64,000 nt of DNA. It comes from JBGAPH01 sp046349955. Its GTDB lineage: Bacteria > Planctomycetota > Planctomycetia > Pirellulales > JBGAPH01. Below the pieces are notes generated by a model. It did no database searches and had not been told where the DNA came from. It worked only from the letters and a program-made list of their open reading frames with translations. The stretch is taken from the NCBI GenBank assembly GCA_046349955.1, contig JAXMBI010000025.1, positions 1 through 64,000 of the forward strand, read 5' to 3'. Shown here piece after piece: positions 1 through 8,161 of the stretch. Position 1 is the stretch's first letter. Every line of letters begins with the position of its first letter. Position numbers and translations under genes: made by a program.

Positions 1-8
1 TGCAATCG

Positions 9-168
9 CCCTGCCCCTGGCGGCCTATTATCCCACGCTCGGGATGCCGGCCGCTAGATCGCGTCACCGACACTGATCCAGCCGGGCCAGCAAGCGCCTG
101 GTGTTTCGGCCGCGCCGCCCCTTACCACTCCACCCCCGCCATCACCACATTGATCCCCGACCCAATGC
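9..168. repeat. Direct repeat copy A (contains 3' end of the OleA-like gene)
   Basis: This stretch matches 1822-1983 with only a few substitutions and short gaps (about 95% by eye), in the same orientation. It contains the last ~45 bases of the OleA-like gene at 1937-2983 plus its downstream flank. At about 168 the similarity to copy B stops abruptly and a fragment of a small membrane-protein gene begins. The repeat may extend past the left edge of the window. Seen directly in the sequence; the duplication mechanism is inferred. Confidence 0.85.
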
Positions 169-216
169 GGCGGCGATGCCCACAAAGAGCCACTTCAGGG
201 AGAAGGAAGGTTTCAC
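142..216 (-). pseudogene. Truncated paralogue of the 602-1000 small membrane protein
   Basis: A GTG at 216 overlaps the TGA stop of the upstream gene (GTGA) and opens a frame starting VKPSFSLKWLFVGIA, almost the same as the N-terminus of the protein at 602-1000 (MKPSFSLKWLFVGIA). Nucleotide similarity to 956-1000 covers about 45 bases and ends where repeat copy A begins; the frame then runs into the duplicated thiolase tail out of frame and stops after 24 codons. It looks like the remnant of a fourth gene of this array, cut by the recombination that made the repeat. Whether the short peptide is made is unknown. Confidence 0.7.
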
Positions 217-602
217 TTGGAAGGGGCCTCCAGCCTGTCCATTGTTCCAAGGACTTGAGCCGCGATCCATGGATTGTCGAACCCCGCACGCAGCTCCTTC
301 AGCACATCCTTCCTTGGCATGGGAAGAAAGTGCAAACGATTGATTCGGTGAGCCGCCACAATCGCTTTTGCCATATCCGAAGTCAGCGACCGGCCGTCCA
401 GGGCCAGCGAGCAATGGCCGCTATCGTCGAATGTTGGAGACCAGGCAGCACCGCCGGCATGGAGAATCCGTTTTGCTTCATCCAAGAGCCGATCTTGCCT
501 GTGACGCTCATACGTCCACAACCATACGCCCAAGGCGGCGAAAGTGGTGAGCAGAAACAGGCTGCGTAAGCTGATCGTCCGAAGTGGGCGTGTGGGTGTC
601 AC
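213..602 (-). CDS. Small membrane-anchored protein of unknown function
   Basis: The predicted protein has 129 residues if translation starts at the GTG at 602, which shares its first base with the TAG stop of the gene before it (TAGTG), as expected for coupled translation. An upstream ATG at 662 is open but lies inside the previous gene. The N-terminus (LRTISLRSLFLLTTFAALGVWLW) has the basic, SLRSLF-type start and single membrane helix common in short planctomycete proteins. The rest is soluble, with no motif I recognise. It is the third gene of a tightly overlapping array (1746 to 142) and is followed by a truncated paralogue. Function unknown. Confidence 0.6.
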   Translation of the reverse strand: MTPTRPLRTISLRSLFLLTTFAALGVWLWTYERHRQDRLLDEAKRILHAGGAAWSPTFDDSGHCSLALDGRSLTSDMAKAIVAAHRINRLHFLPMPRKDVLKELRAGFDNPWIAAQVLGTMDRLEAPSK

Positions 603-1000
603 TAGACGGGGCCCTCTGTACGCTTTCGATTCGTCAGCCACGCGACTGCACCGCCCCAACACGCGAACGTCAGTTCGACAAGGGACACAACGATCGACTG
701 CGTGAACTCATCCCCGATCGAAAACATGTCGGCAACCCCCACCGTGTCATCGAAAGCTGTGGCAAGGACGTAGCCGATTGGCGTGATCATAGCTACGACG
801 GAAGCGATGGCAAAACCGGCCTCGAAGGACGCCCGTCGTCCCAGCAGGAACGCACGGATACCAGCGACTGCGGTTAGGCCTGCCACGGCGAGACGGAAGA
901 CAATTGACCAGGCCTTGTTCGCATTCAGAAAGGCCGTGACGACGAAGGCAGCGACCGCGATGCCTACGAACAGCCACTTCAGTGAGAAGGAAGGTTTCAT
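602..1000 (-). CDS. Small multi-pass membrane protein of unknown function
   Basis: A 132-residue protein starting MKPSFSLKWLFVGIA, with four likely membrane helices (about residues 8-24, 30-52, 60-82 and 103-122) and a basic C-terminus. Its ATG at 1000 overlaps the TGA of the upstream gene (ATGA), and its TAG overlaps the GTG of the next gene, so the genes are very likely co-transcribed and translationally coupled. A truncated second copy of its 5' end lies at 142-216. No domain recognised. Confidence 0.6.
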   Translation of the reverse strand: MKPSFSLKWLFVGIAVAAFVVTAFLNANKAWSIVFRLAVAGLTAVAGIRAFLLGRRASFEAGFAIASVVAMITPIGYVLATAFDDTVGVADMFSIGDEFTQSIVVSLVELTFACWGGAVAWLTNRKRTEGPV

Positions 1001-1746
1001 GGCATTGTGGCCTTCGGAATATCGACCGGCACTCCACGACGCAAGAAGATCGAGGGTTCATAATATGGCCCGACCAAATCGAAGTCCTCTTGTAACTCGG
1101 CAACATGTTCCGTGACGCCTCCTCCCCACACGTAAACCGCCTTCACTTGTCTGGCCGCAACGATGTCTTGGACAACTTGGAGGGTGAGCATACCGCTGAT
1201 ATGCCACACCAAGCCCTCCTCTCTTTTCTCTTCGTCTCTCCAGCAGCCTTCAGACTTGCACAGTGCCTTGAGGTCAGCCAAGAATTGCGGCGTAGTTGCC
1301 GTCGTGGGCGGCCGAGGAGCCTGCGTGGACCGTCGTCGCCAATTAGTCCACCGCTCGAACAAACGGAAAGGCTTCGCCGGATGCCATTCGTATTCGTTCC
1401 GGAGTGCGGGTAAAGCCTCCACATTTACCCAATCATTGATCAGCAAATGTGTGATGCTCTTGTCCGCCTTAATCGCCTCCATCGCTTCCTTTGTCAGCGT
1501 AGGCCCGTCCAGCATGAGTTGTCCGGACTCCTTTCCGCCAGGCACGAGGTAACCCTTCCTGATAGGTTCCTTGCCATGAAACTCCATCCGAAAGGCTTCC
1601 GAAGACCGATACGTATCCCTGGCTTTCGAGAGAGCCCGTTCCGCCTGGCGTCCACTGACGTACTTTGCCCAAAACCAAGAGAACACCGCACAGACCGTCA
1701 GGACGGTGAACAGCGTCAGCAAAGAGAAGCGAAACTTGCCCAACAT
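997..1746 (-). CDS. Membrane-anchored protein of unknown function
   Basis: A 249-residue protein with an N-terminal membrane anchor (MLGKFRFSLLTLFTVLTVCAVFSWFW begins in a basic, FSLLTLF pattern typical of planctomycete anchored proteins), then a soluble region. The repeated pattern 'LMLDGPTLTKEAMEAIKADKSITHLLI' in this protein resembles 'SLALDGRSLTSDMAKAIVAAHRINRLHF' in the protein at 213-602, so the two are probably divergent relatives. AGGTGA lies a few bases before the ATG at 1746. First gene of the overlapping array; the promoter should lie in or next to repeat copy B. Function unknown. Confidence 0.6.
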   Translation of the reverse strand: MLGKFRFSLLTLFTVLTVCAVFSWFWAKYVSGRQAERALSKARDTYRSSEAFRMEFHGKEPIRKGYLVPGGKESGQLMLDGPTLTKEAMEAIKADKSITHLLINDWVNVEALPALRNEYEWHPAKPFRLFERWTNWRRRSTQAPRPPTTATTPQFLADLKALCKSEGCWRDEEKREEGLVWHISGMLTLQVVQDIVAARQVKAVYVWGGGVTEHVAELQEDFDLVGPYYEPSIFLRRGVPVDIPKATMP

Positions 1747-1821
1747 CGCACGTCACCTACCGCGTAGTCGCCGGAACAACCACTTCAAGCGAAAACCTAG
1801 CCATCGGCCTGATCCTTGGGA

Positions 1822-1983
1822 TGCCCCCTGGCAGCCCATTATCCCGCGCTCGGGATGCCGGCCGCTAGATCGCGTCACCGACACTGATCCAGCCGGGCCA
1901 GCAAGCGCCTGGTGTTTCGGCCGCGCCGTCCCCCCCTTACCACTCCACTCCCGCCATCACCACATTGATCCCCGACCCAATGC
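1822..1983. repeat. Direct repeat copy B (3' end of OleA-like gene and flank)
   Basis: The partner of repeat copy A (9-168). Its right part, from 1937, is the genuine 3' end of the OleA-like gene; its left part is the intergenic flank. The two copies bracket the small membrane-protein array. Confidence 0.85.
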
Positions 1984-2983
1984 CCAAGAGCGCCACGCGG
2001 TCCCCCGCGCGCAGCCGGCCGGACTCCTCCGCTAGCGCAAGCGCCGAAGGCAGCGCCGCCGCCCCTGTGTTGCCGAGGGTGGGAAACGTGGCGAAGTCGC
2101 GCTCTGGGTCGAGGCCGAGTTCGCTGAGCATGAGCTTGCGGTGCGCGGAGCCGACCTGGTGGCAGATCGTTTGCGAGAGTTCGGCCGGCTGCCAGCCTAC
2201 TTCGCGGAGGAACCCGGCGAAGGTCGCCTTGCCGGCGGCGATGCCGGCCATCAGCAGGGCTTCGGAATCGGTGGTCATGAGGGGACGCATGCCGTGGGCG
2301 GCCGCCTCGTCGGCCCCGCTGTGGCATAAGCGGTGGTGCGCGGTGTAGGCGCCCACCTCGGCGCCGATCAGCCGATGCCCCGTGCGGCTCAGCTCGCGGT
2401 CCACCAGCAGCACCGCGGCGCTCGCCGAGCCGATCGTGAGCGAGGCGACCGCCAGCTTCACCTGCTCGCGGGTGAGCGATTCGTCGCGGTTGAGCCAGTC
2501 GACCGTCGTCTCCACGAGCTGCCGGCCCCCTTCGGAACCGACGACGAGCGCCGCCTGCGTCTGCCCCAGCTCGATCATGTTCGCGGCCTGCAGCAGCCCG
2601 TTCATGATGCCTAGGCAGGCGTTCGAGACGTCGTAGATCACGCACTGCGGCCCGAGCCCCAGCCCCTGGTGGACGCCGCTGGCGGTGGCCGGCTCGAGAT
2701 GGTCGCGGCAAACGGAGCCATGGATCAGGCAGCCCACGAGCGCCGGATCGACGCCGCTCTGGGAGAGCGCCTTGCGCCCCGTTTCGATGCTCTTTGCGCT
2801 CGGCAGCGTGCCAGGCGACCAGAACCGCCGCTCGCGAATGCCGGTCATCAGCTCGAGCCGCCCCGCCGGCAGCCGCAGCCGCGTGTAGAGGGGCTCGAGC
2901 CGCGCCTCGAGCTCGTCGGAAGTGACGATCTCCTCCGGCAAGGTATAAGCGACCGATTCGAGACAGACGCGGCGATAACGCAT
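1937..2983 (-). CDS. 3-oxoacyl-ACP synthase III family protein, OleA-like thiolase
   Basis: A 348-residue thiolase-superfamily condensing enzyme. The catalytic cysteine sits in DVSNACLG (Cys123); the later ICHQVG and TLGNTGAAALP give the His and Asn of the triad. The RLEPLYTRLRL segment near residue 30 and the C-terminal ALLGIGSGINVVMAGVEW resemble OleA, which joins two fatty acyl-CoA molecules head to head in long-chain olefin synthesis, more than typical FabH. The ATG at 2983 was chosen because family similarity starts there; a longer open frame reaching 3970 is a shadow of the next gene. No oleB, oleC or oleD gene is visible nearby; the expected downstream position is occupied by the small-protein array. 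Alternative: another FabH-like ketosynthase. Confidence 0.85.
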   Translation of the reverse strand: MRYRRVCLESVAYTLPEEIVTSDELEARLEPLYTRLRLPAGRLELMTGIRERRFWSPGTLPSAKSIETGRKALSQSGVDPALVGCLIHGSVCRDHLEPATASGVHQGLGLGPQCVIYDVSNACLGIMNGLLQAANMIELGQTQAALVVGSEGGRQLVETTVDWLNRDESLTREQVKLAVASLTIGSASAAVLLVDRELSRTGHRLIGAEVGAYTAHHRLCHSGADEAAAHGMRPLMTTDSEALLMAGIAAGKATFAGFLREVGWQPAELSQTICHQVGSAHRKLMLSELGLDPERDFATFPTLGNTGAAALPSALALAEESGRLRAGDRVALLGIGSGINVVMAGVEW

Positions 2984-3040
2984 GGGAGACTCTACGGAGG
3001 GATGCTGGCTCCCTTCAGGATAGGAGCGGAGTGGGCGGGG

Positions 3041-3060
3041 GCAAGGCGGCGTCGCCTTGC
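3041..3060. other. Hairpin between two co-directional genes
   Basis: GCAAGGCG and CGCCTTGC form a perfect 8-bp stem with a 4-base loop in the 98-bp gap between the dehydrogenase and thiolase genes. No T-tract follows on the coding (minus) strand, so it is more likely a processing or attenuating structure than a full terminator. Confidence 0.45.
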
Positions 3061-3081
3061 GGGCGGCGCTGAACCGATCCC

Positions 3082-4164
3082 TTAGCTGAATTCGACGATC
3101 GTCTTGATCCCCTGCGGTCGCCGGTGTTCGTAGTGCCAAAGCGCGTCGTGCGGGCCGATGCGCTCGGTAATCAGCTTGGCGAGCGCCGCCGGGCGGCGCT
3201 TGTGGAACCAGGCCAGGTGCTCGAGCGCGTCGGCAAAGTCGCGGGGGGCCGAGTTGACGCAGGCCACGTGAACGTGGTTGCGCAAGATGCCGTCGCGGAG
3301 CAGCCGGGCGAACTCGAGCGTCGCCGGCGCCGGCATCCGTGTGCTTCCCAGCCACACGAGCGCCCCGCGCGAAGCCAGCGCCTTGCCCGATTCGATCAAC
3401 ACCTGCTCGCTGCCGGTGCATTCGAGAATCAGATCGAACCCGTCGCGCTCGACGTCGGCCGGCTCGAGGGCGCCCGGCGCCACCTGCCGGTAACAGGCGC
3501 CGAGTTCCACGGCCAGGCTTGCGCGGAACGAGTCGGCCGGGTCGCGACCGTAGATCGTGGTTGGCCAGCCGCGCGCGAGTGTGGCCAGTGCTGCGCCAAA
3601 GCCGATCGGCCCCAGCCCGGTGACGAGCACTCGCGGCGGCTCGTTGGTCCAGTAGTCGGAGCCAAGCCGCCCGCGCTGCAGCGCAATCGCCTCGTTCACC
3701 CCCTTCTCGGCCACCGACAGCGGCTCGGTGAGCACGGCCACGCCGGCTAGCTCCGCCGGCACGCGGAACAGGTACTTCGGCTCGTCGACCCAGGCCGCGG
3801 CCGAATAGCCATGCTGCCGGACGATGCCGCGCTCCGTGAACTCGTTCCAAGAGAGCATGTCGATGCGGTAGGGCAGCTCGCCGCTGCGCCGCCGCACGGT
3901 GGGGACGACGAGATCGCCCACGGCCACCTCGGTCACTCCTGGCCCCACTTCTTCCACGCGGCCCAGGCACTCATGCCCCAAGATCAAGAAGTCGCTCCCC
4001 TCCGGAACCCAAGGCTTGGCCGACTCGAGGATTTCGCGATCGGTGCCGCAGATGCCGAGCTCGAGCGTGCGGCAGCGCACTTCGCCGGGGCCCGGCGGAC
4101 CGGGGTCGGCGGCTTCGACGAAGCGCGGGTGGGGAGAGCCGGTGAAAGCGGCGATCGCAGGCAC
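3082..4164 (-). CDS. Zinc-dependent glucose 1-dehydrogenase-like MDR oxidoreductase
   Basis: A 360-residue medium-chain dehydrogenase. The catalytic zinc residues are visible: Cys39 in GICGTD and His-Glu in ILGHECLG (about 63-68). A long proline-rich lobe and the Rossmann motif VTGLGPIGFGAA (about 205) follow, with a C-terminal glucose-dehydrogenase-type region ending in HYEHRRPQGIKTIVEF. The arrangement matches the archaeal/bacterial GlcDH type that oxidises aldoses with NAD(P). The ATG at 4164 gives the family's normal length. It is upstream of the OleA-like gene on the same strand with a 98-bp gap; a shared transcript is possible. The substrate cannot be read from the sequence. Confidence 0.85.
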   Translation of the reverse strand: MPAIAAFTGSPHPRFVEAADPGPPGPGEVRCRTLELGICGTDREILESAKPWVPEGSDFLILGHECLGRVEEVGPGVTEVAVGDLVVPTVRRRSGELPYRIDMLSWNEFTERGIVRQHGYSAAAWVDEPKYLFRVPAELAGVAVLTEPLSVAEKGVNEAIALQRGRLGSDYWTNEPPRVLVTGLGPIGFGAALATLARGWPTTIYGRDPADSFRASLAVELGACYRQVAPGALEPADVERDGFDLILECTGSEQVLIESGKALASRGALVWLGSTRMPAPATLEFARLLRDGILRNHVHVACVNSAPRDFADALEHLAWFHKRRPAALAKLITERIGPHDALWHYEHRRPQGIKTIVEFS

Positions 4165-4696
4165 GAAGAACCTCGAGGGGGTGGAACATCGCCCGGAACT
4201 CGGCGGCGACGCTGTTCAGCCTACGGTTTGCCGGACGCGGGGGACAGGGCCTGGCGAGTGGTGGGTACTCAGGGCGGATTTGCAGCCTCCTGCGGTGGAT
4301 GTCAGCCGGCTCACGCCGGCCGCTCGCCGGGCGCCGTTTTGAGCGGGGTGAGCGTGGCCAGCCTTCATTCGCGTTGGGGGCGAGCGGCCAGTGTAAGCTG
4401 GCCGACTTGGTGCGCGAGACTCCGCTGTTTGGCGTGGTCCGTCAGCCGGCTTACGCCGGCCGCTCGCCAGAGGCGGTGTTGGGCACTGATCGGCGGTTAG
4501 CGCTATTCCCGATGTGGCGAGCGGCCTGGCGTCAGCCGGCCGACCGGTGCGCGAGACTACCGCAGTTTGGCGTGGTCCGTCAGCCGGCTCACGCCGGCCG
4601 CTCGCCGGGGGCGCGCTCGGCGACTTGTGGGGCGATGCCTGCGCAGTCTAACGTAAGGTCATCCCCGCCCCGAGCCTCGCCTCCCCTTCGCCGCCT
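4165..4696. other. Divergent intergenic region filled with palindromic repeats
   Basis: No convincing gene. The dehydrogenase reads left and the cytochrome protein reads right from this region, so promoters for both must lie here. Most of it is occupied by the GC-rich repeats listed at 4301-4606; no sigma-70-like box stands out. Confidence 0.7.
4301..4606. repeat. Tandem palindromic intergenic repeats (CAGCCGGCTCACGCCGG type)
   Basis: Two direct repeats of about 90 bp (4381-4470 and 4518-4606, period 137 bp) each begin CGAGCGGCC and end GCCGGCCGCTCG, so each unit is itself an imperfect inverted repeat with arms of about 25 bp. A solitary right arm lies at 4301-4329. The central part (TGCGCGAGAC ... 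GGCGTGGTCC) is shared by both units. They look like small non-autonomous palindromic elements. Confidence 0.75.
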
Positions 4697-7600
4697 ATGC
4701 TCCGCGCTGCCTTGCTGCCTTCGCTACTCCTCGTTTCCCTGGCGACGAGCGTCGCGGCGCAGCCCGCTGGTTCGTTGCTGAGCGGCGCTTTAGGCGGTGT
4801 TTCCACGGGCGAGCTTGCCCGCGAAGCCCGCGAGCGGGGCGATGCGAAGCGAGGCGCCGTGCTGTTTCACCAGCAGCACTTGATGTGCGCACGGTGTCAC
4901 GAGGGAACGAAGCCGCCAGCGGATGGGGGCGCGCCAGTTCCCGCTCTGGGGCCGGACTTGGCGCGACTGCCAGCGCCGGTTGACGCGGCAGCGCTCGTCG
5001 AGTCGATTCTCGAGCCCTCGCAGAAAATTCGCGAAGGTTTTCAGGGCGTCACGGTCGTCACCGCCGCGGGGCAAACGTATGCCGGGCTCGTAGCGGAAGA
5101 GCGCGACGATGCCCTTGTCCTGCGCGACGCCGCCCAGAACGGCGCGCTCGTCGTCCTGCCGCGCGATGAGATCGAGCACCGGCAACAGGCCGCCGCTTCG
5201 CTGATGCCGGCGGGGCTCGTCGACCAGTTGACCGACCGCCAGCAATTCCTCGATCTGGCGGCCTACGTACTGGCGATCGCCGAAGGGGGGCCGCGGCGGC
5301 GCGAGGAACTCGCCCCGCCGCCGGGTCTGCTCGAGGTCAAGCTGCCGGAGTACGAACACGACCTCGATCACGCGGGGCTGATTTCCGCGCTCGATGACGA
5401 GAGCTTGAAGCGCGGCGAGGCGATCTATGCCCGCGTCTGCCGCAACTGCCATGGCACGCTCACCGAACCCGGTTCGCTGCCCACGTCGCTGCGGTTTGCG
5501 AGCGGGCAATTCAAGAGCGGTCGCGATCCTTACGGCCTCTACCGCACGCTGACGCACGGCTTCGGCCAGATGCAGGCCCAAACCTGGATGGTCCCGCGGC
5601 AAAAGTACGACGTGATCCATTACCTTCGCGAGTCGATCCTACGGCCGCATAACTCTTCGCAATACGCAGCCGTCGACGGCGGCTACCTGGCCTCGCTTCC
5701 CAAGGGGAGCAACCGAGGGCCGGAGCCGGTCGACTTGCAACCCTGGCTGACGATGGACTACGGCCCGCATCTCTCCGGTACGTACGAAGTCGGCAGCGGC
5801 GGCCGCAACATTGCCTACAAGGGAATCGCCGTGCGGCTCGACGCCGGGCCCGGAGGCGTTGCCCGCGGCCAGGCCTGGATGCTTTACGACCACGACACCC
5901 TGCGGCTCGCCGGCGCTTGGACAGGCCAAGGCTTCATCGATTGGCAAGGAATTTCCTTCGACGGGCAACACGGCGTGCATCCGCATGTGGTGGGGCAGGT
6001 CCACGTCGATGGCGAGCCAGGCCCTGGCTGGGCCGAACCGGCGACCGGCAGCTTCGACGATCCGCGCATCGTCGGCCGCGACGGCAAGCGTTACGGCCCG
6101 ATGCCGCGCGAGTGGGGGCGGCTGACGGGCATTCATCATCAGGGCGACCGCGTGATTCTGGCCTATCGCGTGGGCCACACGCCGGTGCTCGAACTGCCGG
6201 GGCTCGAGTTCGCCGCGCAAGGCCAGCCGGTGTTCACGCGGACGCTCGAGGTGGGCCCAGGGCACGAGGAGTTGGTCGTGCGGTTGGGGCCGGCGACGGC
6301 GAGCTTGGCGGTGGTTGGACTGTCGGGGGAGAACGATGGTCCGCACAGCGGACCCTACAAAGAAGGCGAGCACTGGCTGCTGAAGTTGCCGGCGCGGGAG
6401 GGAAGCGTGCGGTTCAAGGTGTTGCTGGGGGATTTGCCGCAGGAGGCGCTCGCTGTGGCGGCGGCTGCTTCGCCGCCGGCGGAGCCGCTCGAATCGATGA
6501 CGACAGGAGGCCCTGCGCGGTGGCCGAACAAGCTTGTCACGCAGGCAGTACGCGGGGCCGACACCGGGGCGTTCGCCGTCGACGTGCTCACGCCGCCCGA
6601 CGACAACCCGTGGCTCTGCCAACTGCGGCTCACCGGGCTCGACTTCTTTCCCGACGGCGACCGGGCGGCCGTTTGCTCGTGGGACGGCGACGTCTGGCTC
6701 GTCTCCGGGCTGCAAGACGCCTCGGGACGCCTCACCTGGCAACGCATCGCCTCGGGCATGTTCCAGCCGCTCGGGATCAAGCTCGTTGAAGGGCAGATCT
6801 ACGTTACCTGCCGCGATCAGCTCGTGCGGCTGGTCGACCGCAACGGCGACGGCGAGACCGATTTCTACGAGTGCTTCAACACCGACCATCAGGTGACCGA
6901 GCACTTCCACGAATTCGCCATGGGCCTGCAGACCGACGCGGCGGGCAACTTCTACTACGCCAAGAGCGCCCGGCACGCCCTCAAGGCGCTGGTGCCGCAC
7001 CATGGCACGCTGCTGCGCGTGTCGCCCGATGGAGCGCACACCGACATCCTGGCCCGCGGCTTTCGCGCCGCCAACGGCGTGTGCCTCAATCCCGACGGCA
7101 CGTTTTTCGTGACCGATCAGGAAGGGCACTGGAACCCCAAGAACCGCATCAACTGGGTGCGCGCAGGGGGCTTCTACGGCAACCTCTGGGGCTACCACGA
7201 CGTGACCGATCCCGCGGATTCCGCGATGGAGCAGCCGCTCTGCTGGATCACCAACGAGTTCGACCGCTCCCCCGCCGAACTGCTCTGGGTTCCGCGGGAC
7301 GCCTGGGGCCCGCTGGCGGGTTCTCTCCTAAATCTTTCGTACGGCTACGGCCAGGTGTTCGTTGTGCCGCACGAGCACGTGTACGACGGGAAGGGGGGCG
7401 AGCAACTGCAAGGGGGCATGGTCGCGCTGCCGATCCCGCGCTTCCCCACCGGCATCATGCGCGGCCGCTTCCACCCGCACGACAAACAGCTCTACGTGTG
7501 CGGCATGTACTGCTGGGCCGGCAACCAAACGCAGCCGGGCGGGATCTATCGCATCCGGTACACCGGCAAGCCGGCGCATTTGCCGACCGGGTTGCATGCG

Positions 7601-7960
7601 CATCCTGGCGAGCTCGAGTTGACCTTCAGCGATCCGCTGGATCGCGCCTCGGCCGAGAGCGCAGCCAACTACGCCGTGAAGACCTGGGACCTCATCCGCT
7701 CCGAAGAGTATGGCTCGCCGCACGTCAACGAACGTTCGCGAGCGGTGACAAAGGCGAACTTGTCGGCCGACGGCCGCACGCTGCGGTTGGAGATTCCCGA
7801 CCTCGCCCCGACCTGGGGGATGGAAGTGCGCTACGAACTGCGCGGCACGGAGGGAGAGCCGGTCTCCGGCGTGCTCCACAACACGATTCATAGGCTGCCG
7901 CAACCGTCGGACGACGCCGCGGCGAGCGAGCGGCGGGGTTCACCCCCGCCGTCTGAATAG
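4697..7960 (+). CDS. Exported c-type cytochrome / beta-propeller protein (PVC-type haem-binding)
   Basis: A 1087-residue protein with a signal peptide (MLRAALLPSLLLVSLATSVAAQ). Two haem sites are seen: CARCH at 64-68 and CRNCH at 248-252. A middle region of about 300-600 (beginning near YGPHLSGTYEV) resembles DUF6797, and residues of about 610-950 look like the NHL/glucose-dehydrogenase beta-propeller of planctomycete membrane-bound dehydrogenases (ITNEFDRSPAELLWVP, NLWGYHDVTDP). The C-terminus is an Ig-like fold. It probably acts in the periplasm in oxidation of an organic substrate with electron transfer through its haems; the substrate is unknown. The last codons run through a perfect hairpin repeat (7931-7951), so the C-terminus RRGSPPPSE may be encoded by inserted repeat DNA. 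Confidence 0.85.
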   Translation: MLRAALLPSLLLVSLATSVAAQPAGSLLSGALGGVSTGELAREARERGDAKRGAVLFHQQHLMCARCHEGTKPPADGGAPVPALGPDLARLPAPVDAAALVESILEPSQKIREGFQGVTVVTAAGQTYAGLVAEERDDALVLRDAAQNGALVVLPRDEIEHRQQAAASLMPAGLVDQLTDRQQFLDLAAYVLAIAEGGPRRREELAPPPGLLEVKLPEYEHDLDHAGLISALDDESLKRGEAIYARVCRNCHGTLTEPGSLPTSLRFASGQFKSGRDPYGLYRTLTHGFGQMQAQTWMVPRQKYDVIHYLRESILRPHNSSQYAAVDGGYLASLPKGSNRGPEPVDLQPWLTMDYGPHLSGTYEVGSGGRNIAYKGIAVRLDAGPGGVARGQAWMLYDHDTLRLAGAWTGQGFIDWQGISFDGQHGVHPHVVGQVHVDGEPGPGWAEPATGSFDDPRIVGRDGKRYGPMPREWGRLTGIHHQGDRVILAYRVGHTPVLELPGLEFAAQGQPVFTRTLEVGPGHEELVVRLGPATASLAVVGLSGENDGPHSGPYKEGEHWLLKLPAREGSVRFKVLLGDLPQEALAVAAAASPPAEPLESMTTGGPARWPNKLVTQAVRGADTGAFAVDVLTPPDDNPWLCQLRLTGLDFFPDGDRAAVCSWDGDVWLVSGLQDASGRLTWQRIASGMFQPLGIKLVEGQIYVTCRDQLVRLVDRNGDGETDFYECFNTDHQVTEHFHEFAMGLQTDAAGNFYYAKSARHALKALVPHHGTLLRVSPDGAHTDILARGFRAANGVCLNPDGTFFVTDQEGHWNPKNRINWVRAGGFYGNLWGYHDVTDPADSAMEQPLCWITNEFDRSPAELLWVPRDAWGPLAGSLLNLSYGYGQVFVVPHEHVYDGKGGEQLQGGMVALPIPRFPTGIMRGRFHPHDKQLYVCGMYCWAGNQTQPGGIYRIRYTGKPAHLPTGLHAHPGELELTFSDPLDRASAESAANYAVKTWDLIRSEEYGSPHVNERSRAVTKANLSADGRTLRLEIPDLAPTWGMEVRYELRGTEGEPVSGVLHNTIHRLPQPSDDAAASERRGSPPPSE
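7931..7951. repeat. CGGCGGGG-N5-CCCCGCCG hairpin, copy 1
   Basis: A perfect 8-bp stem with a 5-base loop overlapping the end of the cytochrome gene. The same stem with a different loop occurs at 61584-61604, near the 3' end of the DUF1501 gene. Confidence 0.65.
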
Positions 7961-7979
7961 GCAAAAGCGATAATAGGCC

Positions 7980-8066
7980 TTAGCGCCGTTTGAGCCAGCC
8001 CCAAATGGCCAAAGCCACGACCGCGAAGCCGATGCCGCCCACGAGGAAGATTTCGATCGTTCCCAT
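7980..8066 (-). CDS. Possible 28-residue single-span membrane peptide
   Basis: An ATG at 8066 opens 28 codons ending TAA at 7980. The peptide MGTIEIFLVGGIGFAVVALA continues with a short aromatic and basic tail (IWGWLKRR). It is one ideal membrane helix with positive charges at the C-terminal end, a pattern unlikely by chance. The ribosome-binding site is weak (GAGAAC about 10 bases upstream). The downstream gene on this strand is absent because the cytochrome gene is convergent, so it would be a stand-alone gene or a tail of the HD-protein transcript. No homologue is known to me. Confidence 0.45.
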   Translation of the reverse strand: MGTIEIFLVGGIGFAVVALAIWGWLKRR

Positions 8067-8161
8067 GCAGAGTTCTCGTTAATCGGGAAGCCCAAGCGCG
8101 GCCACGCCGGCCACGACCGCCCAGAAGTATTGGTACCGGGACATGCGGCATTGTATTCATC

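Noticed and set aside
1937..3970. A 677-codon minus-strand frame spanning the thiolase and dehydrogenase region
   Set aside because: Only its last 348 codons encode the thiolase; the rest is an out-of-frame shadow of the dehydrogenase with Arg/Gly-rich composition.
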